Under the pieces are notes generated by a model. The model made no database searches, had not been told where the DNA came from, and saw nothing but the letters and a program-made list of their open reading frames with translations. From Planctomonas psychrotolerans (lineage in GTDB: Bacteria; Actinomycetota; Actinomycetes; Actinomycetales; Microbacteriaceae), in NCBI RefSeq assembly GCF_008642235.1, contig NZ_SJEV01000001.1, positions 186,001-250,000 on the forward strand: a stretch of 64,000 nt of DNA, written 5' to 3'. The translations under genes were made by a program, and so were the position numbers. Below, in pieces: positions 16,378 through 24,386 of the stretch; the first letter of the stretch is position 1; every line of letters starts with the position of its first letter.

Positions 16378-17432
16378 GTCGTGCCTTTCTCATCGTTGAT
16401 CGTGCGGTGAAGGTGGAAATCTGTGGGTTGATCACGATCCGAGTCGTCGGGGAGGATCAGGATCTTGCCCGACGAATGCGCCCTCATCCGATCGATGGCG
16501 TCGTCGAACTCCGACAGCGGAAACCGGTCGGACACGAGGAGTGCCGGGTGCACCCGACCCGAGCTGAGCAGCTCGAGCGCCTGCGGCCACACGCCGGGGC
16601 TCCCCAGCGAGCCGACGATCGTCTGGTCGTTGATCACCACGCGATCCAGGTCGATGGGGAGGGCGCCGAGGCCGTTCAGGCCCACCACGACGAGTCGACC
16701 GCCGTTCGCCAGATTTCCGAACGAGTCGGCCACGCCGTAGGCGGATCCGCTGGCTTCGAACACGATGGGGAACGTCTCACCGGGGCGCGCCGCCCTGGCG
16801 CCGAGTTCGGTCAGCCGTGCCATCCGGGATGCCTCGGGCTCCGCTACGGCGACGTCGGCCCCGTACAATTCGATGAGGATCGCCGCGATCAACCAGCCGA
16901 TGGCTCCACCACCGGTGACCATAACCCGCTCCCCCTCGCCGCACGACGAGCGGAGCACGGCCCGCAGGGCGATCGCGGTCGGCTCGGTGAAGACTGCGTC
17001 CTCCACGTCGACCGCATCGGGAACGGGATGCACGCTGCTGGCCGGAAGCACGAGATAGCCCGCGAACGCGCCGTCGAGGTTCATCACCCCGGTCTCACGC
17101 CGGTCGCCGCACTGGTTGTAGTCGCCCGCGAGGCAGAGGTCGCAGTGCCCGCAGCCGATGCTGCACTCACCGACGACGAGGTCACCTGAAGCGAAGCCGA
17201 CGACGTCCGACCCGATGTCCACGACTCGCGCGACCCACTCGTGGCCGGGCACCATCGGAAGCGTCGCGCGGCCGGAACGGATGTAGGCCATCGTCCCGTC
17301 GAGGAGTTCGAGATCCGTTCCGCAGAGCCCGACCGCCAGGGGCGCCATCAGCACCTCGTCGCTCGCGACCGCGGGCCTCGGGCGATTCGCGAGACGGTAC
17401 TCGCCCGGCCTCTCGATCGTCAGTGCGCGCAT
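16374..17432 (-). CDS. Zinc-dependent MDR dehydrogenase (threonine/sorbitol DH type)
   Basis: A 352-aa medium-chain dehydrogenase. GLCGTDLE carries the catalytic-zinc Cys and GHEW its His/Glu. GECSIGCGHCDLCLAGD plus the following Cys forms the complete structural-zinc lobe. MVTGGGAIGWLIAAIL is the NAD(P)-binding site. First gene of the two-gene operon with the GH-A glycosidase. Unlike the short MDR protein at 152 it has all expected zinc ligands. Likely substrate is a sugar or polyol. Confidence 0.92.
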   Translation of the reverse strand: MRALTIERPGEYRLANRPRPAVASDEVLMAPLAVGLCGTDLELLDGTMAYIRSGRATLPMVPGHEWVARVVDIGSDVVGFASGDLVVGECSIGCGHCDLCLAGDYNQCGDRRETGVMNLDGAFAGYLVLPASSVHPVPDAVDVEDAVFTEPTAIALRAVLRSSCGEGERVMVTGGGAIGWLIAAILIELYGADVAVAEPEASRMARLTELGARAARPGETFPIVFEASGSAYGVADSFGNLANGGRLVVVGLNGLGALPIDLDRVVINDQTIVGSLGSPGVWPQALELLSSGRVHPALLVSDRFPLSEFDDAIDRMRAHSSGKILILPDDSDRDQPTDFHLHRTINDEKGTT

Positions 17433-17586
17433 CGTTCCTCACCCATTGAGTTCTCCGCATCCCGTGCGGCACGACCTCGTGACCCGCAACGTCGACGCCC
17501 GTGGCAAGCGCCTTCCGGCCATCCAACACTCAGGTACGGGGCGATGTAAAGTTCGTTCCCCGATCAGGAAAGTTTCGTTCCGGCAA

Positions 17587-17889
17587 TCAGCCGAGCACGT
17601 CGAGCCACACGGACACCGGGTCGCCGACCTTCAGCACGTTGGCGTCGCGGACCGCACGCTTCACGGGCAGCACGTAGGATCCGCCCGTGCTCTGCGGGAA
17701 CACGGACGTGCGCCACACCACCGTCCCGACGCGGGCCTGCACGCGCACCGCGCCGAATCCGCGTGCCGTGGTGTCGGTGAGCGCGGCGATCTCGTCGGCG
17801 GCGTCGTCCGGCAGGGTGACGAACGTCCACAAATCCCGCCGCGACTCCCACGGCCAGAGGGTCGCGGTGAACTCGTAGGTGAGCGGCAC
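17587..17889 (-). CDS. DUF1905 family protein
   Basis: A 100-aa protein beginning YEFTATLWPWES and containing GFGAVRVQARVG and VFPQSTGGSYVLPVKRAVR, the pattern of the DUF1905 beta-barrel family. The biochemical role is unknown. It starts 7 nt after the stop of the DNA ligase gene, so the two are probably co-transcribed. This linkage does not prove a DNA-repair role. Confidence 0.85.
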   Translation of the reverse strand: MPLTYEFTATLWPWESRRDLWTFVTLPDDAADEIAALTDTTARGFGAVRVQARVGTVVWRTSVFPQSTGGSYVLPVKRAVRDANVLKVGDPVSVWLDVLG

Positions 17890-17896
17890 GGGTTGC

Positions 17897-19420
17897 TCAT
17901 TCCCTCAGCAGGGCGCGGAGCGTCTGGATGGTGTCCGCCTCGGCGGGCGGCTTGTCCTCGCGGTAGTGCCTGACCCGGGCGAACCGCAAAGCGATCCCGC
18001 CCGGGTAGCGCGACGACCGCTGCACGCCGTCGATGGCGATCTCCACCACGGTGACCGGGTCGACCCACACGGTGTTGGCCGTGCGACGGAGCTCGATCTC
18101 CTGGAACCGCTCGGTCTGCCAGGCGAGCACCGCGTCGGTGAGCCCTTTGAACGTCTTCCCGACCATGACGTAGGAGCCCGCCTCGCCGAACTCCCCCGTC
18201 GCATCGAGCGCGCCGAGGTGCAGGTTGGACAGCATCCCGCTGCGCCGGCCCGATCCCCACTCGCAGGCGAGCACCACCAGGTCGAAGGTGTGCACGGGTT
18301 TCACCTTCACCCAGCTCGAGCCGCGACGACCGGCCGCGTACGGCGAGCCGATGGCCTTGACCACCACGCCCTCGTGTCCGGCGGCGAGCGCATCCCGAGA
18401 CACGCGCTCCGCCGCATCGGGGTCGGTGGTGATCTCTCCCGGGATGCGGTGCGCCGGGGCGATGCGCTCGAGCTCCGCAATGCGAAGGGACAGAGGCTCC
18501 TCGAGCAGATCGCGACCGTCCACGTGCAGCACATCGAAGAACCACGGGTGCAGGATCGTGTCGCGGGCGGCATCCGCTCCGAACCGCGACATCGTCTCCT
18601 GAAACGGGCGCGGGGCACCGTCCTCGTCGAGCGACAGCGTCTCGCCGTCGAGGATCACGCGGTCCGCCGGCATCCGCCGCACGATCTCCACGACCTCGGG
18701 CAGCCGGTGCGTCACGTCGGCGAGGGTGCGGGTGAAGATGCGCACGTCGTCGCCCGACCGGTGCACCTGGATGCGCGCGCCGTCGAGCTTGTACTCCACG
18801 GATGCCTCGCCCGTGCCGGCCAGCGCCTCCGTCGGAGTCGACGCCGTGGCGGCGAGCATCGGCAGCACGGGTCGGCCGACGACGAGTCCGACGTCGGCGA
18901 GATCCTGTTCGCTGCCGGTGAGGGCGAGCCGTGCCGTTTCGCCCAGGTCGCCGGAGAGCATGGCGGCCCGTCGCACGGCGTCGACGCCCCGGTCGGCCGC
19001 GGCCGCGATCGCATCGGTGAGCACGCCTTCGAGAGCCCCGGTGCGGATTTCGCCCATCAGCACCCGGGCGATGAAATCCTGCTCGCGTGCCGTCGCCCGC
19101 GATGTCACGTCCCGCAATGCGGACGCGCGGGCGGCATCCGATCCGCTGCCCGACACGCGAACGAGGCGATCGAAGAGGGCGTCGAACTCCGCCACGGTGA
19201 GGGTGGCGTCGGCCGCAGGATCGCCCAGTGCCCCCGACACGGAGCGCCAGCCCACGCCGACCCTGCCCTGTCGCGGCTTGCCGACCAGGAATCCGACCGC
19301 CGGCGCGATCTCCGCCGCGTCAAGGCGTCGTAGCACGTCGGCCAGCGCCTGCACCTTCGCCAGCCGCGAGCGGGTGGAGGTCACGGTTTCGGCGGTTCCG
19401 ACGAGGTCCTCGAGCAGCAC
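17897..19420 (-). CDS. ligB: ATP-dependent DNA ligase
   Basis: A 507-aa ATP-dependent ligase of the archaeal/eukaryotic type found in actinobacteria beside the NAD-dependent LigA. An N-terminal DNA-binding domain (to about 190) is followed by the nucleotidyltransferase domain, with the adenylation motif EYKLDGARIQVH (Lys211), then VILDGE, and a C-terminal OB-fold. The GTG at 19420 (VLLEDLVGTAE) gives a length close to mycobacterial LigB; upstream frame extends into low-complexity shadow sequence. No obvious ribosome site precedes it, so the start is the weakest part of the call. Confidence 0.92.
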   Translation of the reverse strand: MLLEDLVGTAETVTSTRSRLAKVQALADVLRRLDAAEIAPAVGFLVGKPRQGRVGVGWRSVSGALGDPAADATLTVAEFDALFDRLVRVSGSGSDAARASALRDVTSRATAREQDFIARVLMGEIRTGALEGVLTDAIAAAADRGVDAVRRAAMLSGDLGETARLALTGSEQDLADVGLVVGRPVLPMLAATASTPTEALAGTGEASVEYKLDGARIQVHRSGDDVRIFTRTLADVTHRLPEVVEIVRRMPADRVILDGETLSLDEDGAPRPFQETMSRFGADAARDTILHPWFFDVLHVDGRDLLEEPLSLRIAELERIAPAHRIPGEITTDPDAAERVSRDALAAGHEGVVVKAIGSPYAAGRRGSSWVKVKPVHTFDLVVLACEWGSGRRSGMLSNLHLGALDATGEFGEAGSYVMVGKTFKGLTDAVLAWQTERFQEIELRRTANTVWVDPVTVVEIAIDGVQRSSRYPGGIALRFARVRHYREDKPPAEADTIQTLRALLRE

Positions 19421-19515
19421 GGGGCCAGTCTTGCACCCACCACCGACGCAGGAGGAACTCGCCGGAACCGACGGCGGCCGACGGGCGCGACGCCAGCGCG
19501 CCCGTCGTACCCGGG

Positions 19516-20112
19516 TCAGCCCGCCAGATAGCCGATGACGAGCGCCTTCCAGGTGTTCGGTCCGACGATGCCATCGACCGCGAACGGCATCTGAGCCGCC
19601 ATCGCGGTCTGGAAGCCGATGATCGGCGCCTCCGTTCTCGGCCCGAAGATCCCGTCGACCACGAGGTAGTTCGAACCTCGGAGGTTGCGGTGATTGATCT
19701 GGTCCTGCACTGCACGCACTGCCGGCCCGGTGCTCCCCCGGCGAACCGTGACGATCGCGGACGACCAGGTTGCGGGACCCACAACGCCATCCACGGCCAG
19801 GCCCTTGGAGCGTTGGAACGCCCGGGTTGCGGCATCCGTCGCCGGCCCGAAGATCCCGTCGACCGTCAGGCGCGCGCCATGCGCGTTGAGCAGGTATTGC
19901 AGGGACCGCACGGTGACCGGCGGCCACACGCTGTTGCTGCCCTGCCGAAGCACGGGCCAGGTACTGAGCATCGCGGTGGCGGCCTGCACGTCGGCGCTGA
20001 CGTGTGCCGGTGCTACGGATGATACGGATGGAGCCGCCTGCGTCGGAGTGGCGGCGACGAGGCTGATGCTGAGCACCGATGCTACGGCGAGCCCTCGAGT
20101 TGTGGCTTTCAT
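19516..20112 (-). CDS. Secreted protein with two peptidoglycan-binding domains
   Basis: A 198-aa exported protein. A Sec signal peptide (MKATTRGLAV plus a hydrophobic core) ends near TPTQA-APS. Two type-1 peptidoglycan-binding repeats follow, each with the VDGIFGP/VDGxVGP(A/N)TW signature (about residues 70-125 and 130-195). No catalytic domain is present. The ATG has a strong AAGGAGG about 9 nt upstream. It probably binds the cell wall; whether it has a partner enzyme is unknown. Confidence 0.9.
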   Translation of the reverse strand: MKATTRGLAVASVLSISLVAATPTQAAPSVSSVAPAHVSADVQAATAMLSTWPVLRQGSNSVWPPVTVRSLQYLLNAHGARLTVDGIFGPATDAATRAFQRSKGLAVDGVVGPATWSSAIVTVRRGSTGPAVRAVQDQINHRNLRGSNYLVVDGIFGPRTEAPIIGFQTAMAAQMPFAVDGIVGPNTWKALVIGYLAG

Positions 20113-20306
20113 GGGTGGAACCTCCTTAGGGTTGGCGCGCACGCTAGTCCTCACCGGATTCCGGCTCCACTCCTTCTCGGAACCGTTCCCGGACTGTGAA
20201 CCGCGGATTCCGAGGGTCACGCTCCGGAAACGTTCCCGGTACCGAATGGCGCAGGCGATTCACGATTCCCGGTGACAAGCGCGAGCACGGTGCGGGACGA
20301 TGAGGC

Positions 20307-20714
20307 GTGACCACGAACTACGTCAACACCTTCATCACCGTCGCGCCCGACTGCCCGGTCGACGCCCCCGCGATACCGCCCGCGAGCGCCGCGAAACCGT
20401 CGGTCGCGGCGATGCAGTACGAACTGCTGTCCGAGCGACCGTACGAGCTGACCTCGGACGAGTTGCTCTTCACGGTCCACGCCATCCGCGCCGGCATCGC
20501 CGACGCCGAGCTGAACGAGGAGAGGACCCGGTTCCTGGCGAAGAGCCAGGCGTGCCTGCGCGCGTCGCCCCTCGGCAAGCGGTACGGCTGGGGCACCCAT
20601 CACGACGAGCAGGGCCGGGTCGCCGTCTACGGCGTCGGCACTCCCGAGTACGAGCGCCTCTCGGGCTCTCCCGACCTTGCGCACACGGCGGCGATGCGGT
20701 CGTCCCGGGCGTAG
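20307..20714 (+). CDS. DUF6157-like protein
   Basis: A 135-aa cytoplasmic protein, MTTNYVNTFITVAPDCP onward, containing YELTSDELLFTVHA and GWGTHHDEQGRVAVY. This layout matches a widespread uncharacterised family that I recall as DUF6157. The start is GTG at 20307, with GATGAGG a few nt upstream. Role unknown. Confidence 0.72.
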   Translation: MTTNYVNTFITVAPDCPVDAPAIPPASAAKPSVAAMQYELLSERPYELTSDELLFTVHAIRAGIADAELNEERTRFLAKSQACLRASPLGKRYGWGTHHDEQGRVAVYGVGTPEYERLSGSPDLAHTAAMRSSRA

Positions 20715-20739
20715 CGCTGCCGCGACAGCGGGTGCCGAC

Positions 20740-21369
20740 TCACCGCCTGCGGACGGGCTGACGCAGCACGGTGCGCATCCTCTCGGGGGCGACCCTTCGC
20801 GCGTCACTGAGGTAGATCTCGTGGTGCCTGCCGGTCATGCAGAGACCGTTCTCCGGAACGAACTCGGAATGCAGGCGAGCGAGCACCGGGGCCTCGTCGT
20901 CGAATGAGCCGACGTGAACGGTCTGCACGCAGGTCCCCTCCGACAGCCGTTCCCAGCGCACGTCATCGAGTCGAACCGGTCGACTCCGGGCAGCCACGTG
21001 TGAAACGGCGGCCGCCACCATCCGGTCGTCGATCCAGTCGGGGGTCAGGATCATCATGGTCCAGCTCCACCGGGACTTGTCTCGCGTCGTGGTGAACGCG
21101 TCCATGTCGTCGGCCCACCACAGACCCTCCAGAGGCGGGACGACGTAGTCCCTGCCGAGCTCCCGCTTGCTGGCGAACTTCAGCGCGTACGCCAGCGGGT
21201 ACAGCGTCCCGAGCGTTTCGGCGTAGAGGCGCGAGGTGTTCGGGTCGCCGTGCCCGTCGAGCATCAGATACCGCAGGTCGGGGACCTCGACGATGCGAAA
21301 CTCGCCCGGCGTGGCCCGGTAGCTGTCGAGGCTCTTCATGAGGTCGACCTTCTCGGTCGCTGCGGTCAT
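20740..21369 (-). CDS. GyrI-like small-molecule-binding domain protein
   Basis: A 209-aa protein whose body (FRIVEVPDLRYLMLDGHGDPN, then YPLAYALKF and LEGLWW) matches the GyrI-like family, a fold related to the effector-binding domain of MerR-type regulators. No DNA-binding domain is present, so it is probably a ligand- or toxin-binding protein rather than a regulator. Starts at 21369 or 21339 are possible; neither has a strong ribosome site. The longer open frame reaching 22188 is antisense to the reductase gene and is rejected. Confidence 0.8.
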   Translation of the reverse strand: MTAATEKVDLMKSLDSYRATPGEFRIVEVPDLRYLMLDGHGDPNTSRLYAETLGTLYPLAYALKFASKRELGRDYVVPPLEGLWWADDMDAFTTTRDKSRWSWTMMILTPDWIDDRMVAAAVSHVAARSRPVRLDDVRWERLSEGTCVQTVHVGSFDDEAPVLARLHSEFVPENGLCMTGRHHEIYLSDARRVAPERMRTVLRQPVRRR

Positions 21370-21663
21370 GGGAGGCACCGGCACTCGGGCATACGCCCAT
21401 CCTCTGCACCGGATGCGCCCGCGGCAAGGGACGAGCCGCCCGCTGCGGCGAAACAGAACCTTAACAAGGGCGTTATTCCGACGTAAGACGCCGAGCGGCA
21501 GACTGGATGGACAACGTAAGCCGTTGTGGATCCGTCGGGACACCAACCTCGCCGGTATGTCATCGACGTGGATACCCCCGGCTTTGCTCTGCGCACCCGC
21601 ACGGTGGTTCCCCCTCGTCGCCTGACCTTCTGTCAATCGCAATCGACGTTGGAAAGCTGGACC

Positions 21664-22215
21664 ATGCTGAAAGTAGCTGTACTCGTGGGTAATCCGAAGC
21701 CCAAATCCCGCACCCTGAGGGTCGCCACGACCGTCGTGGAGAAGCTCCTCGCCGAAGGCACCTACGAGCTCTCGGTGATCGACCTTGCCGACCACTCGGC
21801 CGAGCTCTTCCGCTGGCCGTCGGAGACCATGAACGAGTTGAACGAGCTCGTCGCGACGAGCAACCTCGTCATCGTCGCGTCCCCGACCTACAAGGCCACC
21901 TACACGGGACTGCTGAAGTCGTTCCTCGACCGCTACCCGCACAACGGCCTCCGCGGAGTCACGGCCATCCCGGTCATGACCGGCGCGGATGCGACCCACT
22001 CGATGGGCGTCGACGTGAATCTCCGCCCGCTGCTCGTGGAGCTCGGCGCGAGCGTGCCGACCAGGGGCGTCTACTTCATCGCCAGCCAGATGGATCAGCT
22101 CGATGCGCTGATCGAGGGGTGGGCCGAGGACAACGCGGGCGTGCTGCACCTGCTGCAGCCGCTCGTCGACGGCGTGCTCGCCCGTCACCCCGAGAAAGCG
22201 GGGGTGTTCGCATGA
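21664..22215 (+). CDS. NADPH-dependent FMN reductase
   Basis: A 183-aa flavodoxin-like reductase (FMN_red family, SsuE/MsuE type). It reduces FMN with NAD(P)H and passes free reduced flavin to monooxygenases. GNPKPKSRTLRVA is the phosphate-binding loop and SPTYKATYTGLLKSFLDRYP the family signature. The ATG at 21664 begins MLKVAVLVGN, with GGAAAG upstream. Its stop overlaps the next reductase gene (ATGA). The neighbouring leftward FMN monooxygenases are the natural consumers. Confidence 0.9.
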   Translation: MLKVAVLVGNPKPKSRTLRVATTVVEKLLAEGTYELSVIDLADHSAELFRWPSETMNELNELVATSNLVIVASPTYKATYTGLLKSFLDRYPHNGLRGVTAIPVMTGADATHSMGVDVNLRPLLVELGASVPTRGVYFIASQMDQLDALIEGWAEDNAGVLHLLQPLVDGVLARHPEKAGVFA

Positions 22216-22772
22216 GCGTCATCGACCAGCGCACGTCGACCTATCCGCCCGTCACCGCGCACGTGCCCGCGCACGGCTTCGAGACCGCGAGCAAGGATGC
22301 GGCCGAGATCCGGGCGGCGTTCAATCGGTTCCCGTCGGGTATCGCCGCGGTGTGCGCCGAGATCGACGGGGTCCCCGTCGGAGTTGTCGTGTCGTCGTTC
22401 TCGGTAGGAGTGTCGTTCGATCCCGCCATCGTGATGTTCTCCATGCAGAACAGTTCGAGCTCGTGGCCGCTCCTGCGCACCGCCCGGTCGATCGGGATCT
22501 CGGTGCTCGGCTCCGACCAGAGCTCCGTCGCGAGCCAGCTCGCCTCCCGCAAGGGCAACCGCTTCCGGGACCTCGACATCTCGGTGACGGAGAGCGGATC
22601 GCTGTTCCTCGGCGGCGCCACGCTACTGCTCGACTGCCATGTGATGTCCGAGATCCCCGCCGGTGATCACCACGTCGTGCTGCTCGAGGTGAAGAGCCTC
22701 CGAGTGGAGTCGAACACCGAGCCGTTGGTGTACCACGGTTCGGCGTTCCGCCGGCTGCACCCCGGCGCGTGA
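22212..22772 (+). CDS. Flavin reductase-like FMN-binding protein
   Basis: A 186-aa protein of the flavin reductase (HpaC/NtaB-like) family. FNRFPSGIAAVCAEIDGVPVG is close to the family opening, and KGNRFRDLD and LLDCHVMSEIPAGDHHVVLLE follow it. These are the usual small components of two-component flavin monooxygenases. It overlaps the FMN reductase by 4 nt, so the locus encodes two structurally different flavin reductases in one unit. Convergent with the monooxygenase gene at 22943. Confidence 0.9.
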   Translation: MSVIDQRTSTYPPVTAHVPAHGFETASKDAAEIRAAFNRFPSGIAAVCAEIDGVPVGVVVSSFSVGVSFDPAIVMFSMQNSSSSWPLLRTARSIGISVLGSDQSSVASQLASRKGNRFRDLDISVTESGSLFLGGATLLLDCHVMSEIPAGDHHVVLLEVKSLRVESNTEPLVYHGSAFRRLHPGA

Positions 22773-22789
22773 CGGCGCTCTTCTGAGTC

Positions 22790-22822
22790 GCTGCCCCGGA
22801 CGCGAACGCGATCCGGGGCAGC
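22790..22822 (+). terminator. Hairpin after the flavin reductase operon
   Basis: GCTGCCCCGG (22790-22799) and CCGGGGCAGC (22813-22822) form a perfect 10-bp stem, 18 nt after the stop. There is no T-run. Confidence 0.75.
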
Positions 22823-22894
22823 GGACAGCTTGCGCCGACCGGCGTTGCTGACGCGCGCACGCGCACGCGCACGCCGAGGTGCGCCCGCGGGCCC

Positions 22895-22922
22895 GAGCGC
22901 GCACGGACACACGTGTGCGCTC
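22895..22922 (-). terminator. Hairpin after the monooxygenase operon
   Basis: GAGCGCGCAC (22895-22904) and GTGTGCGCTC (22913-22922) pair with one mismatch, 21 nt beyond the stop of the leftward gene. Between this and the previous hairpin, 22852-22873 is an alternating purine/pyrimidine tract of GCACGC units. Confidence 0.6.
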
Positions 22923-22942
22923 GAGCCGACCCGCACCGGCGA

Positions 22943-24313
22943 TCAGGCGAGGACGCGCAGGTTCGCCGGTCGGAACGCGGCGCCGGGGTGCGAGTCCGGC
23001 AGGCGGGTCCGGCCCTCGCCGAAGAGATGCTCGCGCAACGTGGTGCCGGGCAGCTCGTCCTTGATCAGACCGCGTCGACGCAGCTCCGGCATGACTCTCG
23101 TGAGGAAGAGATCGTGCCCGCTGTCCGGGTCGGGCTGCACGAGGAAGCCGTCGGCGTTGGTGGCCTCGATCATGGCGACGGCCTGGTCGACCACCTCCTC
23201 GGGCGTGCCGAGGAACGGCTTACCCATGACGCCGTTCGCCCGGAACTCCTCGAGGATCTCGCGCACGGTCGGCGCATCCGGTCCGAGGAAGCGCTCCACG
23301 TTCGTGCGGCCGCTGTCGGTGTTCGCCGCGCTCGCAGGCATGGCCCGGTCGAGGTCGAGCGACAGCAGGTCGACCCCGGTGTAGTAGGCGTAGAGGGTGG
23401 CGGCATGCTCGAGCGAGATGCTCTCGATCTGCGCCTGGTGCTGCGCGAGGGCGTCCTCGGCCGAGTCCGCCACGCGGAAGGTGCCGGCGATGAGGCACTT
23501 CACGGCGTCGCGGCCGCGGCCGTTCTCGTCGGCACGGCGGCGGATGTCGGCGATCTGGTCGGCGAGCGCCTTCGACTCCGCCGCGAGGAAGACCGCCTCC
23601 GCGTACTTCGCGGCGAGTTCGCGACCGGCGGACGACGCCCCCGCCTGGAACAGCGTCGGCGTGACCTGCGGACTGGGTGGTGTGACGAGCACACCCTTGG
23701 CGGAGAAGAAGGGTCCGTCGTGAACGATCTCGTGCACCTTCGCGGGGTCGGCCCACGTGCCCGTGGCGCTGTCCATCTTCAGAGCGTCGTCTTCCCAGCA
23801 CCCCTCCCAGTACTTCAGAGAGAGCTCGACGTGATCGTCCGCCTTCGCGTAGCGGTCGTCGTGCGGCATGAGCGGCTCGCCGAACAGCAGGGCCGAGGCG
23901 GCCTGCGCCGAACCGGTGACGATGTTCCAGCCCATCCGTCCTCCGGAGAGGTGATCCAGGGTGCGGTACTGGCGGGTCACGGTCGGCGGCTTCTCCACCA
24001 TGGTCGACACCGTAGTGACCAGCCCCAGCGTGCGGGTCACCGACGCGAGCGCGGACATGAGCATCTGCGGGTCGATCGTCGAGAACTGCACATTGCGTTC
24101 GACGGCCGTGGGGATGATCGTGCTGTTCAGGGTGGGGTAGCCGTAGGAGTCGGCCAGGAACAGGAAGTCGACCCCGGCGGCCTCGCACGTGCGGGCGAGG
24201 TCGGTCCAGTACTCGAGGTCGGTGAAGTTGCGGTCGGTCTCGCGACCGGCCATGTTCCAGGTGCGGCGAACGGCACCCGACTGGAACATGCCGATGGTCA
24301 GTTGCTTAGTCAT
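22943..24313 (-). CDS. NtaA/SnaA/DszA-family FMN-dependent monooxygenase (first of three)
   Basis: A 456-aa flavin-dependent monooxygenase of the bacterial luciferase superfamily, in the nitrilotriacetate/dibenzothiophene-type subgroup. Motifs: DFLFLADSYGYPTLN early, LDHLSGGRMGWNIVTG in the middle (typical of this subgroup), and PTLFQAGASSAGRELAAKYAE. It needs FMNH2 from a separate reductase, as supplied by the genes at 21664-22772. Start ATG with AAGGGAAGAG upstream. 73 nt downstream of the second monooxygenase and probably in its transcript. Substrate not evident. Confidence 0.92.
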   Translation of the reverse strand: MTKQLTIGMFQSGAVRRTWNMAGRETDRNFTDLEYWTDLARTCEAAGVDFLFLADSYGYPTLNSTIIPTAVERNVQFSTIDPQMLMSALASVTRTLGLVTTVSTMVEKPPTVTRQYRTLDHLSGGRMGWNIVTGSAQAASALLFGEPLMPHDDRYAKADDHVELSLKYWEGCWEDDALKMDSATGTWADPAKVHEIVHDGPFFSAKGVLVTPPSPQVTPTLFQAGASSAGRELAAKYAEAVFLAAESKALADQIADIRRRADENGRGRDAVKCLIAGTFRVADSAEDALAQHQAQIESISLEHAATLYAYYTGVDLLSLDLDRAMPASAANTDSGRTNVERFLGPDAPTVREILEEFRANGVMGKPFLGTPEEVVDQAVAMIEATNADGFLVQPDPDSGHDLFLTRVMPELRRRGLIKDELPGTTLREHLFGEGRTRLPDSHPGAAFRPANLRVLA

Positions 24314-24386
24314 TTCGTCTCTTCCCTTCGGGGATTCGGGATGGCCGACCGTTGCGGGGCGACGGTCACCGATCGGCTGCGCCTCG

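Noticed and set aside
21370-22188. Upstream extension of the GyrI-like gene to 482 codons
   Set aside because: The extension is antisense to the FMN reductase gene and has no domain character.
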